A DNA stretch of 64,000 nucleotides from Leptospira harrisiae (GCF_002811945.1 NZ_NPDX01000001.1:1992501-2056500); one strand, 5' to 3'. Counted from the first letter of the stretch, positions 49,335 through 60,409 are shown. Made by a program: numbers and translations. The notes: generated from the letters alone by a model not told the origin.

Positions 49335-50966
49335 TTGACCTTCATAAAAAATTTCTTTCTGATTTCAATTGTGACCTTACTCTCCATTTTTTTTGCAACG
49401 TTCGTTTCCGAAGATCTAACCTGTATTGCCGCTGGGATACTAGCAAAAGAAGGAAAATTATCTCTATCACTTGCCATATTTTTTACAGGACTCGGAATTT
49501 TTGTGGGAGATTGTATTTTATACTTTTTGGGGTTAGCAATTCGAAAGGGATTGGTGCAATGGAGTTTTCTCACAAACCTCCGACAAAAAATAGAAAATGG
49601 TAAATTTGTTGGTGAGTGGAAACTTCATTATAGAAAATCAATCTTCCTCTCGCGATTTCTACCAGGGACTCGGCTCACCTTATACCTCAGTAGTGGGTTT
49701 TTTGCACTTCCCTTTTTTCCATTTTTATATACAAGTTTCATCGCTGTGAGTATTTGGACCACAGCCTTCGTTACCTTGGTTTATTTATATGGAAATATTT
49801 TGGATCAATATCTAAATCACAACCATACAATTTTTTTTAGTTTTGTATTTGGTTTCAGTTTTTATTTTATCTACAAACTGTTTCGAATTGGTTTGAACCC
49901 TTCCGAACGGGACCAGTTTTTACTGAATCTGTCAAAGTTAAAAACTTTAGAGTTTTGGCCGGCTCCCTTATTTTATCTGCCACTTGTTCCTTACCTTTTT
50001 TATTTAGCGATTCGTTACAAAGGAATTCGTTACATTACGATCGTAAATCCAGGGATCTTGGCATCTGGAATTGCTGGGGAATCCAAATCAGAGATCTTAG
50101 ATCTCATTCCAAGTGAAACCGTAGCGAGTTCTCTTCTAGTGTCAAAAATAGATACAAATCCATTGGATAAAATACAGAATTGGATGAACTCCGAAAAACT
50201 TCAATTTCCCATCATCGCCAAACCTGACAAAGGTGAGCGAGGATTTTTGATTCAAAAAGTGTATTCTATAGAAAGTTGTAGGGATTTAATTCAAACCTAT
50301 CCAATTGATTGGCTTTTTCAAGAATACCAGGAAGGACCGTTCGAAGTTGGTGTCTTCTATTACCGATTTCCAAACCAAGAAGAAGGAAGAATTTTTTCGA
50401 TCACCGATAAAATTTTTCCTAAAATCACCGGTGACGGGATTTCCGACCTAGAAACCTTAATTAAAAACCATCAAAGGTTTCGTTTCCAATCCAAAGCACA
50501 TTTCGAACACAACAAACATAGATTAAATGAAGTTCTTCCTCTTGGAGAAACAACTTCCATTGGTTCCATCGGAAATCATATCCAGGGATGTATGTTCCAA
50601 GATGGAGATCATTGGAGGACCAAAGAGATGGAAAAAAAAATCATTTCTATAGGTGACTCCATCCCTGGATTTTATTTTGGAAGATTTGACATTCGATTTT
50701 CTGATCCAAACCAGTTCCGCACCGGCAGAGGATTCAAAATTATTGAATTAAATGGTGCTACCAGCGAATCCACAAATCTTTATGATCCAAATTTTTCGAT
50801 TTCACAAAGTTATTCTCTTTTATTTGGCCAATGGAAGATATTATTTCAAATTGGTTATGAAAATGACAAACGAGGTGTTCCCCTATTTCCTTATCTGGAT
50901 TTATTCAAATTGGTCAAAAACCATCGAAACTATCGCAAACTTTATTCCACACCCGAATCGAAATAA
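49335..50966 (+). CDS. DedA-like membrane domain fused to an ATP-grasp ligase domain
   Basis: 543 residues from a TTG start. Residues 1-165 resemble DedA/VTT membrane proteins (SEDLTCIAAGILAKEG, the re-entrant FLSRFLPGTRLTLYLSSGFF). Membrane segments continue to about 235. Residues 270-500 form an ATP-grasp-like domain: PIIAKPDKGERG near 290, EYQEGPFEVGVFYYR, ITDKIFPKITGDG and the metal-binding FDIRFSD with FKIIELNGATSES near 450-475. The junction is one continuous frame. The substrate is unknown; a ligase acting at the membrane is an inference. Confidence 0.82.
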   Translation: MTFIKNFFLISIVTLLSIFFATFVSEDLTCIAAGILAKEGKLSLSLAIFFTGLGIFVGDCILYFLGLAIRKGLVQWSFLTNLRQKIENGKFVGEWKLHYRKSIFLSRFLPGTRLTLYLSSGFFALPFFPFLYTSFIAVSIWTTAFVTLVYLYGNILDQYLNHNHTIFFSFVFGFSFYFIYKLFRIGLNPSERDQFLLNLSKLKTLEFWPAPLFYLPLVPYLFYLAIRYKGIRYITIVNPGILASGIAGESKSEILDLIPSETVASSLLVSKIDTNPLDKIQNWMNSEKLQFPIIAKPDKGERGFLIQKVYSIESCRDLIQTYPIDWLFQEYQEGPFEVGVFYYRFPNQEEGRIFSITDKIFPKITGDGISDLETLIKNHQRFRFQSKAHFEHNKHRLNEVLPLGETTSIGSIGNHIQGCMFQDGDHWRTKEMEKKIISIGDSIPGFYFGRFDIRFSDPNQFRTGRGFKIIELNGATSESTNLYDPNFSISQSYSLLFGQWKILFQIGYENDKRGVPLFPYLDLFKLVKNHRNYRKLYSTPESK

Positions 50967-51355
50967 TCCTTTATGTAAGGAATTTTTTTTCTTTCAACAT
51001 ACAATAAATATGTAGAAAAAGAAAACACAAGAAGAGCCAGAAAAAAAAGAAGGCCACCATCATTTTGTACGTTAATTCCTAAAAACACAAAATGAGAAAG
51101 AATTGCACCTAACATCAAATTAAAACCCATAAAGGCACCAAACCAAACAAATCTGGGGATCAATAAAAATAAAACACAAAATGACTCTAAAATAGCAAGG
51201 CCATACCTACCCCATGGCTCCATTCCCAATACTGAAAAAATGTATTTGGATTCTTCTGCTCCTGAAAACTTAAAATACAAAGTTTGCGTTATGATGATTG
51301 CGGACAAAAGTCGAAAGCTATGAAAAAGAATTTTTCCGTATCCATAAAATTTCAT
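50942..51355 (-). CDS. DoxX-like small membrane protein
   Basis: 137 residues with four hydrophobic helices (about 12-25, 52-66, 72-92 and 99-117). The pattern of LGMEPWGRYGLAILESFCVLFLLIPR and NDGGLLFFLALLVF matches DoxX-like families. It has a 4-base overlap with the upstream hydrolase gene and a 25-base tail overlap with the convergent DedA/ATP-grasp gene. Function is not known. Confidence 0.78.
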   Translation of the reverse strand: MKFYGYGKILFHSFRLLSAIIITQTLYFKFSGAEESKYIFSVLGMEPWGRYGLAILESFCVLFLLIPRFVWFGAFMGFNLMLGAILSHFVFLGINVQNDGGLLFFLALLVFSFSTYLLYVERKKIPYIKDYFDSGVE

Positions 51356-52194
51356 AATGAAACCTCCATAAGTATTATGTTTTTAATTTCTGCAAAATTA
51401 GTCCAAGGGATAAAATGGTTTTCACCTTTTAGGATCAAAGTCTTATTTTTAATATGTTTATAATGATTGGTTAAGTAATTAACATTATCGACGGAAACTA
51501 AAAAATCCTTTTCTCCATGAATTGACAAAATATTTAAAGATTTGTTTTCCAACATTTTTGTTAGTTGGATTAAATCGGATTTTAAAGTAAACATTTCCTG
51601 ATTGCTATGTACCCAGGACTTAGGTAAAATCCATGAAACAAAACTTAAATTTGCCAGATGATTGTACCATACAAGCTCTTCTAAATCTGGGTCAACGGGA
51701 GCAGACAACAATACCGCTTTCCAAACTTTGGAATCTGATTCCATCAAATATACAAGTGCAATTGGACCACCATAAGAATGCCCCACCACAATTCCAGATT
51801 CAAAAACAAGTGATTCCTTTTTTAGATAATTTGAAATTGCTGTTTGAAGATTCCTTCCTTGTTGAAAGATATTAGGAACAGAATTTTCCTTCATTGAATT
51901 TCCATAACCCAATCGGTCAGGAACGAGAATACAAAATTGTCTCTGTAAATCTTTGTCTTTTAAGTAAATTTGAAAGTCGGAGGCTGCACCAGGTGAACCA
52001 TGAATCAATACCAAAACTTTCTTTTTATTTCTACAATCATTCGATAAAAAATGAATTTGAGTTTCTTCAAAACGAGAAACGTTTTCGATAATTTTTTCTT
52101 CTCCTACAACGGATTGGTTTGTACAAAATAAAAAGAAAACACTGAAAGTGACTAAAATGAACTTTTTTGAGTTATCCTTAATTTGCGAATTCAT
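51352..52194 (-). CDS. Alpha/beta hydrolase, exported
   Basis: 280 residues with an N-terminal hydrophobic segment (FILVTFSVFFLFC), perhaps a lipoprotein signal at Cys24. The oxyanion block LVLIHGSPGAASDF, nucleophile VVGHSYGGPIAL (Ser near 143), acid SIHGEKDFLV (Asp near 229) and His in GENHFIPW (near 258) form the full catalytic triad. The substrate is unknown. Both junctions, with the adenylate cyclase and DoxX genes, overlap by 4 bases. Confidence 0.88.
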   Translation of the reverse strand: MNSQIKDNSKKFILVTFSVFFLFCTNQSVVGEEKIIENVSRFEETQIHFLSNDCRNKKKVLVLIHGSPGAASDFQIYLKDKDLQRQFCILVPDRLGYGNSMKENSVPNIFQQGRNLQTAISNYLKKESLVFESGIVVGHSYGGPIALVYLMESDSKVWKAVLLSAPVDPDLEELVWYNHLANLSFVSWILPKSWVHSNQEMFTLKSDLIQLTKMLENKSLNILSIHGEKDFLVSVDNVNYLTNHYKHIKNKTLILKGENHFIPWTNFAEIKNIILMEVSL

Positions 52195-53483
52195 TCTAAT
52201 TCGTCACTATGTGTAAACAAAGCCCCTGAATCGTAGAGACGTTTAAAAAGATCATTGGGAACTTTTGAACTGATGATATCAGCAAATTCTGGCAAAAAAC
52301 CTTTTACTAAGTACATTTCGATGTCGGCTTTATTTTTGATTGAAACGAACCCACGAGGTTCACAATCAAAGTATAGTTTCACCTCTTCATACACTTGAGA
52401 GGATATATTGACTTCTCCAACCACTCCAGAGCTTTCCAAACGACTTGCAGTATTGACGGTATCCCCCCAAACATCGTAAGCAAATTTGTCTGTACCAACG
52501 ACTCCTGCAACAAGAGGACCTTGATGAATTCCCAAACGAATCTCCCAAAAATCCCGCCCCCTTATTGAATGTATTTCTTTTTGATCGGCCATATAAGACT
52601 GAAAAGAAAGACCACATAACACAGAATCAACGGCATTGGTTTTATTTTCAGTTGGAATTCCTCCAACTGCCATATACGCATCTCCAATCGTTTTGATTTT
52701 CTCCAATCGATATTCTTTGCACAGACGATCAAACTCACGAAAGATTGTATCCAATTCACCAACCAGTTCTTCCGCATTCATTTTCTCTGCTATTTTTGTA
52801 AATCCCGCCATATCACAAAACAACACAGAAGCGGATTCATACCGTTTGGGTGTCACACGGGCTTCTTTTTTTAATTCTTCTGCAATGGACTCAGGTAAAA
52901 TATTTAATAATAATGAATCTGATTTTTTTCTTTCTACGTTCAGATTCCGACTCAAAATAAAAATTAGGAACCCTGTTAGAATTTGAACAAACAGGTAATT
53001 TCCGCCAGCATCTAAATAACGATCCAAATCGGATTGGTAAGAGGTCACCCAATCCCGGTGGTAAAACTCAACCACATACAAAGACGCAGACAAAAGGATA
53101 TAAATGGAATAAACAATAAACACATTATGATTTCGTATGAGGATCAGGGCAATGACGAGAGCGGGAATCAGGTAATAATGATTTCCTCCCAGCGAACCAC
53201 CGTTAAAAAACCACATCGATGATAAATAAAAAAGAATGGTTAGATTGAATGGCCAATATAGTGAAAAATAAATACTTTTGACTCGACTCAAGTAATACAT
53301 GGCAAGCATGAGTAGTCCAGAACCAACATTCAAAGCAATGAGAACCAGGTAGTTTTCTAAATACAAAACACCAAAAGTCCCAAACAAATTCAATAACCCA
53401 TTGACCAGGGAAACCGTATTAAATAATCGGTGTTCGAGCGAATGTTTTTTGGGATCTCCGAGTAAGAAGTATATCCATTTCAT
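52191..53483 (-). CDS. Class III adenylate/guanylate cyclase, membrane-bound
   Basis: 430 residues. Six hydrophobic helices (about 22-190) form a membrane input module, followed by a linker ILPESIAEELKKEARVTPKRYESASVLFCDMAGFTKIAE and the catalytic domain (about 215-395). The metal-binding Asp in CDMAGFT, IKTIGDAYMAVGG, GVVGTDKFAYDVWGDTVNTASRLES and Asn/Arg transition-state residues are all visible. The sequence IKTIGDAY fits adenylate cyclases. It heads the operon with the hydrolase and DoxX genes. Confidence 0.92.
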   Translation of the reverse strand: MKWIYFLLGDPKKHSLEHRLFNTVSLVNGLLNLFGTFGVLYLENYLVLIALNVGSGLLMLAMYYLSRVKSIYFSLYWPFNLTILFYLSSMWFFNGGSLGGNHYYLIPALVIALILIRNHNVFIVYSIYILLSASLYVVEFYHRDWVTSYQSDLDRYLDAGGNYLFVQILTGFLIFILSRNLNVERKKSDSLLLNILPESIAEELKKEARVTPKRYESASVLFCDMAGFTKIAEKMNAEELVGELDTIFREFDRLCKEYRLEKIKTIGDAYMAVGGIPTENKTNAVDSVLCGLSFQSYMADQKEIHSIRGRDFWEIRLGIHQGPLVAGVVGTDKFAYDVWGDTVNTASRLESSGVVGEVNISSQVYEEVKLYFDCEPRGFVSIKNKADIEMYLVKGFLPEFADIISSKVPNDLFKRLYDSGALFTHSDELE

Positions 53484-53607
53484 TGTAATTGGTAAGTTTC
53501 ACCCTTCCAATCGGGAGGATTCAACCTTTTTTCTAACTGGGAAGGAAACAAATCAAATGATAAAATTTCGGAAAAATTCCTTAAAAATACCCTTACTAAA
53601 AATGAAT

Positions 53608-54498
53608 TTAATATCCTAATGCGTTGACTGGCTCTAATTTGCAAGCATCAGCTTGTAAACTTGCTGTTAAACTTGGATTCAGAGTAGCAGCTTGGATGGC
53701 AGCATTTGGCTTATTACAACTACTGATTTCTTTTAAAAGAGCAGAAAGATAATTTGAATACTGCAGTTCAATAAGAGCAAAATTTGTAATTTCTTTTTTG
53801 CATTTAGCATAGGACTCTAAAGTATAATAAGTATCATCATTGATTCCCGACAATGATTCAAATAATACCGGTGTAAAAACTACTGACAAAATTGGATCTA
53901 ATAAAAAATTACTGACTGTCTCCACACTATATTGTTTCATCCTTATGTAGGCAGGGCTCGAACACTTTATCGCCAAACAAGTTCCAGGACTAACTGAGAT
54001 GGTCGAATCAACAAGTAAACCAATCGAGGCCATAGATAAATCAGTAGTCCCGCAAACGCTAGTGGTGGTATAATAACAGGATGCGTTGGCCGATGTACTT
54101 TCCGTTTTTAAAATCTTGGAAACAAACAAAGTATTTGTGAAAGATGGATTGGAACGAAAATAAGAAGTTCCAGATGATGTAACGCTTAGATCTATATAAG
54201 CCCCTACTTGGGGTAAACTAAAATTAGCCGTTGTCGTTGGTCCAGAGAAACCTAGGACTGCGGCATTTTCAGTGGGGCAGGAATAATTCAAAGAGGAAGG
54301 ATTTGAAGACGGGCTTGCCGTGGAACCCATTAACAAATTAGAAATTGACAGAAAACTCAAATTGCTTCGATGTTCTTCGATTTTCTTTTTTGCCTGCTCC
54401 CCTTTGATCCCAGTGGGAGAAAAAACATTAGCACAATTAAAAATAAAAAGAATAACAAAGATAATTCTAACAAACTGAAACATAGGGCAATATCGCAT
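53608..54498 (-). CDS. Lipoprotein of unknown function
   Basis: 296 residues with a lipoprotein signal (IIFVILFIFNC, Cys22). The start may instead be the ATG at 54483, and both are plausible. The mature part is rich in Ser, Thr and Cys (NYSCPTENAAVLGFSG, CYYTTTSVCGTTD) and has beta-rich predicted segments. No family is recognised. It is transcribed alone, 109 bases from the terminator of the flagellin gene. Confidence 0.72.
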   Translation of the reverse strand: MRYCPMFQFVRIIFVILFIFNCANVFSPTGIKGEQAKKKIEEHRSNLSFLSISNLLMGSTASPSSNPSSLNYSCPTENAAVLGFSGPTTTANFSLPQVGAYIDLSVTSSGTSYFRSNPSFTNTLFVSKILKTESTSANASCYYTTTSVCGTTDLSMASIGLLVDSTISVSPGTCLAIKCSSPAYIRMKQYSVETVSNFLLDPILSVVFTPVLFESLSGINDDTYYTLESYAKCKKEITNFALIELQYSNYLSALLKEISSCNKPNAAIQAATLNPSLTASLQADACKLEPVNALGY

Positions 54499-54597
54499 TA
54501 CTCTTGTTTTTTGTCAATATTAAAAAGTTAGGTGGTATTTTAAGTTATAAAAAACATTACATTTATATATACTGAAATTCTAATTTGTGTTTATATA

Positions 54598-54636
54598 CAA
54601 AAAAGCCCCTCCCCGAAGTTTCCTTCGAGAAGAGGC
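54598..54636 (-). terminator. Rho-independent terminator downstream of the flagellin gene
   Basis: On the minus strand a 14-bp stem (GCCTCTTCTCGAAG with CTTCGGGGAGGGGC, some G-U pairs, loop GAAA) is followed by TTTTTT. It lies 34 bases after the flagellin stop at 54671. Confidence 0.88.
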
Positions 54637-54670
54637 AACCGTCTTAAGGCAACTCTTGCCTTACTACGAC

Positions 54671-55519
54671 TTAAGCGTTATTCAAAAGTCGTAATACAGA
54701 ATTTGGCCGAAGACTGGCTTGCGCTAACATTGCCGTACCGCTTTGCACGAGAATTTGTTTCGTCGTGAGCGCTACCATTTCTTCCGCCATATCTGCGTCC
54801 CTAATCCTTGATTCGGATGCTTGCATATTTTCGTATGCACCCATGAGGCCTTTAGCAGTACTTTCGAGCCTATTTTGATAAGCTCCCATATCTGCTCTCT
54901 GCTTCATGATCTTGTTCAAGGCGAAGTCCGCTTTAGCAATCGCTTCATCTGCTTTTCCAGGTGTAGAAAGAGCAATTTTATTTGCACCTTCTGACATCTT
55001 TAAAGCTTTCGAAGTCATAGTTCCAATGTAGAAACGCTCTCTTTGCTTTGCGTTTGCTCCCATATGAAACCACATCGATGCCTTCGTTGACTTTCGAGCG
55101 AAGTCTCCTTCAAACAGTTTCATTTTATTGAACTCTGCTTGCGAAGCAATTCGATCGATCTCATCCACCAGCGCAGATACTTCTACCTGCACGAGCTGCC
55201 TGTCCTCCGGTGTGTAGATTCCGTTCGAAGTCTGGATCGCTAAGGTCCGGATTCGTTGGATGATTTCAGCCGACTGGTCAAGGTAACCCTCTGCAGTCTG
55301 GATGAAACTCAGTCCATCTTCCGTATTCCTTTCGGCCTGACGTAAACCACGAATTTGTGTTCGTAGTTTTTCCGAAACAGCAAGACCAGAAGCATCATCA
55401 CCGGCAAGGTTAATCCTTTGCCCGGTGGAGAGGTTCCTCATGGTCTTATCTACATCCCATTGTGTAAACTTGAGAGCACGATGTGATTGGATCGCACTCA
55501 TGTTGTGATTGATAATCAT
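54671..55519 (-). CDS. flaB: Core flagellin FlaB, copy 1
   Basis: Forms the core filament of the periplasmic flagellum. 282 residues without a central variable region, as in spirochaetes. The N-terminal [18 protein letters not shown] and [23 protein letters not shown], and the C-terminal [35 protein letters not shown], are D0/D1 signatures. It is separated from the second flagellin gene by a 174-base structured spacer. I cannot tell which numbered FlaB it is. Confidence 0.95.
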   Translation of the reverse strand: MIINHNMSAIQSHRALKFTQWDVDKTMRNLSTGQRINLAGDDASGLAVSEKLRTQIRGLRQAERNTEDGLSFIQTAEGYLDQSAEIIQRIRTLAIQTSNGIYTPEDRQLVQVEVSALVDEIDRIASQAEFNKMKLFEGDFARKSTKASMWFHMGANAKQRERFYIGTMTSKALKMSEGANKIALSTPGKADEAIAKADFALNKIMKQRADMGAYQNRLESTAKGLMGAYENMQASESRIRDADMAEEMVALTTKQILVQSGTAMLAQASLRPNSVLRLLNNA

Positions 55520-55693
55520 TGGCCTACACTCCTTTGTGTATTACCAAGAACGATATGTATTGCGTTCTTAGCCGGACAATCCCTGTCCGGTGTCAAGGAT
55601 GAGCTTTCATTTTGCCACCTGGCAGGGGAAAGCCGGCTGATTATCTAATTACAACTCTTCAGTTACACTAACCACTCACTACGTTAACCAATG
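55520..55693 (-). other. Structured spacer between the flagellin genes
   Basis: The 174 bases hold several inverted repeats: TACGTTAAC/GTTAACGTA (55680-55688 and 55693-55701, loop CAAT, which covers the stop codon of the upstream flagellin), CCGGACA/TGTCCGG (55572-55578 and 55584-55590), and TGCCA/TGGCA around 55613-55624. None has a T-run on the minus strand. They may stabilise or process the transcript or separate two promoters. Confidence 0.55.
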
Positions 55694-56918
<1,225 letters not shown>

Positions 56919-57746
56919 TTAGGGGCGAATGGCGAGGGGAGAAATCGAATCCCAGTGGTAAACAGGATTCCCCTCTCCAGAAAATTTATGTTCGATTGTT
57001 TTTAGGTCTTTAAAGTTTTCAAATAAACTTGCATTTAACGCACGTATGGTGGACTCCATCGCAAGTGATCTGCGTTTTTGAATGACTTCTTCCGGTTCTT
57101 TAGGTCCAGTTTCTGTCCCACCCGAATAGTAGGTAATGGTATCCACTGGTGCATTTGGATTTTCATCTTCCGCATCACTGGTTTCATCAGACTTTGTCCG
57201 AGGCAGTCTATATTTCTCCATCACATCTTGTAAAATTTGTACATTCCAATCGATCACAAGTTTGTTTCCTTTTTCAACAAACCAGGTTTGTTTCAAAGCA
57301 AATCGAATGTCCAAAAGTTTTTTGGGAGAAAAAAGTTTACCATCTTTTGCCAAAGCTTCCACAGAATCAAAGTAAGGTGGTGAACCCACTTCACCAACAA
57401 GTTGGTAAATGAATGCTCCTGTTTCTTCCTGTTTTAAAACCTTTCTGTGGATGGGGATTTGTTCCCCTTCTCCATTGGAAATATAAATCACTATGGGTTC
57501 TCTATGATCAAGTGAGGGATAAGAATAGAGTTGGAAAGGAACAAGCAACCGAAATGGGTTTTGTTCTGCTAAAATAAAAAAACTAAAGAAAATAAGCAGA
57601 GAAAACCAAGAAGCAAACAAAAAGATAAAATCGCGAGTGAGTTTGGTTTCTCCCGTTCCGATTTTGTAAAATCGAATGACGAGTATTTTAGTAATTTCGC
57701 TTAGCGAACGAAGATATTCCTTAATCTTTTGAAGATGCGTATTCAT
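56919..57746 (-). CDS. Membrane-anchored GerMN-like protein
   Basis: 275 residues from the ATG at 57746 with AGGA 5 bases upstream; the frame stays open to 57773. One membrane helix (about 43-58), then an extracytoplasmic part with IVIYISNGEGEQIPIHRKV and GAFIYQLVGEVGSPPY, a pattern like GerMN domains, and an acidic, Pro-rich stretch (KSDETSDAEDENPNAP). The GerMN call is tentative. It is coupled to the amidase gene by a 26-base overlap, suggesting a cell-envelope role. Confidence 0.72.
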   Translation of the reverse strand: MNTHLQKIKEYLRSLSEITKILVIRFYKIGTGETKLTRDFIFLFASWFSLLIFFSFFILAEQNPFRLLVPFQLYSYPSLDHREPIVIYISNGEGEQIPIHRKVLKQEETGAFIYQLVGEVGSPPYFDSVEALAKDGKLFSPKKLLDIRFALKQTWFVEKGNKLVIDWNVQILQDVMEKYRLPRTKSDETSDAEDENPNAPVDTITYYSGGTETGPKEPEEVIQKRRSLAMESTIRALNASLFENFKDLKTIEHKFSGEGNPVYHWDSISPLAIRP

Positions 57747-58833
57747 GAATTCCTTTGATGACACTCCGGGCAATTTTCTTTTGGTAGGTTTTATCCCGTA
57801 GTTTCCTACTTTCCTCTGGGTTTGTCAGATACCCCATTTCCACAAGTACAGCAGGCATAAGGCTTCCTCGCAAGACGGAAAAATCTGCCTTTTTCACACC
57901 TCGGGACGGAATCTCGGGGCTTAAACCCTTTTCAAATTGTTCTGCCACCGTACTTGCCAATTTCTTTGATCGTCTTTGGGTGACACTGGACAACATCTGG
58001 GATTGGATTTGGGAAACAACGGGGTTCTTATGTTTTCCCACATACCGATTTTCTAAAAGGGCAGTTTCACGGGCAGCCTCTGTGCTTGGACTTTGGGAAA
58101 GGTAATAGACTTCAAAACCAGCTGCTTTATCCGACAGGGAAGCATTACAGTGGAAACTAATAAACACCACGTCTCTTGTATCCTGCAACATTTGGTTTGC
58201 CAGTTTCGAACGATCTTCGAGTTCCACAAAACTATCATTTTTACGAACCATCTGCACCCGAATTTCAGGATAGTATTTCCGTAAGTACAGATAAGTATAA
58301 CGGGCCACACCAAGACTCACATCCTTTTCAAAGTATCCGCTAGGATCAGAAGTCCCCGGATCCTTCCCTCCGTGTCCTGCATCGATCACAATGGCTTTTA
58401 CATTTAGATTTCGTTTGGGAACTGGTTCTTTCGGAATGAGAACCCAAAGTTCAGTTTCTTTGAATTGGTAACGAACATCATAGGAAATTAAATTCAGTAA
58501 AATCGCTTCCACAAGATCCAAAGGAAGATACACATCTTCTTCCTTTTTTAAAATGGCTTTGGGGATTTTGTAAATTTTGCCATCTAAAGTATAAAAACTG
58601 GACCCTAGGCGAAATTGAAGATTCCCTTGGGGAGTGTAGATGGAACCAACTCTTGTGAATTTTTTTAGTTTGGTTGTGAGTTCTGGCATTATCGATTTTA
58701 AATCCGAAAATGCTACGTAGTTCCCTTTCCCATAGAGCGGAAGTTTGGCGACCTCAGCTCCAAGGAAACACGGGAAAATACAAAAACAAAGGAGAACTAA
58801 TCTTTTTTGAAAATAGAAAGAATTCGCTGCCAA
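57721..58833 (-). CDS. N-acetylmuramoyl-L-alanine amidase, AmiC type
   Basis: 370 residues with a signal peptide (LVLLCFCIFPCFLGA). Residues 25-135 form an N-terminal domain of AMIN type. The Amidase_3 catalytic domain has zinc ligands and base in IVIDAGHGGKDPG (His near 153), Glu in YFEKDVSLGVA, FISFHCNAS (His near 220) and VLVEMGYLTN. It cleaves septal or lateral peptidoglycan crosslinks. It overlaps the helicase gene upstream by 37 bases and the GerMN-like gene downstream. Confidence 0.92.
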   Translation of the reverse strand: MAANSFYFQKRLVLLCFCIFPCFLGAEVAKLPLYGKGNYVAFSDLKSIMPELTTKLKKFTRVGSIYTPQGNLQFRLGSSFYTLDGKIYKIPKAILKKEEDVYLPLDLVEAILLNLISYDVRYQFKETELWVLIPKEPVPKRNLNVKAIVIDAGHGGKDPGTSDPSGYFEKDVSLGVARYTYLYLRKYYPEIRVQMVRKNDSFVELEDRSKLANQMLQDTRDVVFISFHCNASLSDKAAGFEVYYLSQSPSTEAARETALLENRYVGKHKNPVVSQIQSQMLSSVTQRRSKKLASTVAEQFEKGLSPEIPSRGVKKADFSVLRGSLMPAVLVEMGYLTNPEESRKLRDKTYQKKIARSVIKGIHEYASSKD

Positions 58834-60401
58834 ATCGATTGTTTCTGTTTTTTAGATTTTTTCACTTCGTTGATATCGAAGAGATTCCGTCTTGGGTCAT
58901 TCTTTTTATATGAATTCCCTGACTGGTTTTTCTTATGTTGGCCTTTGCCCTTACCATCTTTGGAATGCCCACCATGTTTGAATTCATGGTGAGTCATTTT
59001 GGCCGGGTGTTTATGGTCGCCTTCTCCCTCATGAGGGTGTGACATCTTCGCCGGCGGATGGTGTTTTTCCCCTTTTCCTTTCCCACGTCCACGGTCTCCC
59101 GAACGATTTTCACTACGGTCACCTGACCTGTGTTCGCCGCCTCTTTGCTCTCCCCCGCGTCTTGGTTTCCCACCACGGCCGCCACGTTCTCCGCGTTCCC
59201 GGTCTTGGTATTTTTTTTCTCCAGGAATGGCTTCATCGGCAAATACAGGAGTGAACTCTCCCTTCGGAAATTCCAAATACTCTTCTCGAATTTCCCCGAT
59301 CGGAATTTTGGAATTTAGGTAACGTTCAATTCGTTCCAGTTCGGTATAATCTGTTTCAGAACAAAACCCAATGGACATACCCTTTCTTCCCGCACGGGCA
59401 GTACGTCCAATGCGGTGCACATAGTTTTCTGCATCTTGGGGAAGGTCATAATTATAAACTACATCAATATTTTCGATATCGATTCCGCGAGAAGCGACAT
59501 CAGTGGCAATCAGGTATTTGTATTTTCCCGCTTTGAAGTCGCGTAACAAACGAATCCGTTTTTTTTGATCGAGTTCCGAAGAAAGTCCCGTAGCCGTAAT
59601 TCCAAACCTTCGAAGAACTGAAACTATCTTTGGGATGTTCATTTTGTAGTTAGTAAAAATGATTCCCAGGCCTTCGATTTCATTATGTAGAAGTGAATTC
59701 ACAAGGTAAGGAAGTTTTTCTTCTCTTCCTAAATGGAGTAAGTTTTGGTCAATTCGTTCGGTGATAACTTTTTCTGGATTGATATGGACTTCAATCGGAT
59801 CGTTTAAGTATTTACTCGCAAGACGAACCACTTCGTAACTGAGAGTGGCACTAAAAAGAAGAGACTGTTTTCTGTTTTTACATTTGTGAAAGATGTATTT
59901 GAGATCTTGGACAAATCCCATATCGAACATTCTGTCCGCTTCATCTAAAATCACCACTTTGATGTTTTCCAAAGAGAGGCCGTGGTTTTTAACAAAGTCA
60001 ATGAGCCGCCCAGGAGTTGCGACAATGATACATGCTTTGTTGCCGAGCGCTTGTTCTTGGGATTTATAATCAGTCCCACCGATGATGGTAGCCACTCCAA
60101 AGTCAGTGAACTCTAAAAGTTTTTTAGCTTCTTCTGCAATTTGGATGGTGAGTTCTCTTGTGGGTGCAAGGACAAGGGCGTAAGGGAGAGCCTCCTCTTC
60201 TTCGGCTGATAAAAGCCTATGGAGAGTGGGAAGTAAAAAAGCCATAGTCTTTCCAGTACCTGTTTGTGCAAGGCCTGTGAGGTCATTTCCTTCCATCGCG
60301 AAAGGAATGGACTTGGCTTGGATGGGGGTGAGTTCTGTGTAGCCGATTTTATCTAGTGCTTTTACAAGAGACTCGTGAAAGGGTAATTCGTTAAATTTCA
60401 T
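58797..60401 (-). CDS. DEAD-box RNA helicase with long basic tail
   Basis: 534 residues. Motifs in order: Q motif (TELTPIQAKSIPF), Walker A AQTGTGKT near 45, PTRELTIQ, DEAD in VILDEADRMFDMGF, SAT, TDVASRGID and HRIGRTARAGR near 335. The C-terminal tail (about 395-534) is rich in Arg, Gly, His and Lys, including RGGRGGKPRRGG and SHPHEGEGDHKHPAKM, as in RhlE-like RNA helicases that bind ribosomal RNA or mRNA. Which clade it belongs to is uncertain. It overlaps the amidase gene by 37 bases. Confidence 0.93.
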   Translation of the reverse strand: MKFNELPFHESLVKALDKIGYTELTPIQAKSIPFAMEGNDLTGLAQTGTGKTMAFLLPTLHRLLSAEEEEALPYALVLAPTRELTIQIAEEAKKLLEFTDFGVATIIGGTDYKSQEQALGNKACIIVATPGRLIDFVKNHGLSLENIKVVILDEADRMFDMGFVQDLKYIFHKCKNRKQSLLFSATLSYEVVRLASKYLNDPIEVHINPEKVITERIDQNLLHLGREEKLPYLVNSLLHNEIEGLGIIFTNYKMNIPKIVSVLRRFGITATGLSSELDQKKRIRLLRDFKAGKYKYLIATDVASRGIDIENIDVVYNYDLPQDAENYVHRIGRTARAGRKGMSIGFCSETDYTELERIERYLNSKIPIGEIREEYLEFPKGEFTPVFADEAIPGEKKYQDRERGERGGRGGKPRRGGEQRGGEHRSGDRSENRSGDRGRGKGKGEKHHPPAKMSHPHEGEGDHKHPAKMTHHEFKHGGHSKDGKGKGQHKKNQSGNSYKKNDPRRNLFDINEVKKSKKQKQSIWQRILSIFKKD

Positions 60402-60409
60402 AATGGATT

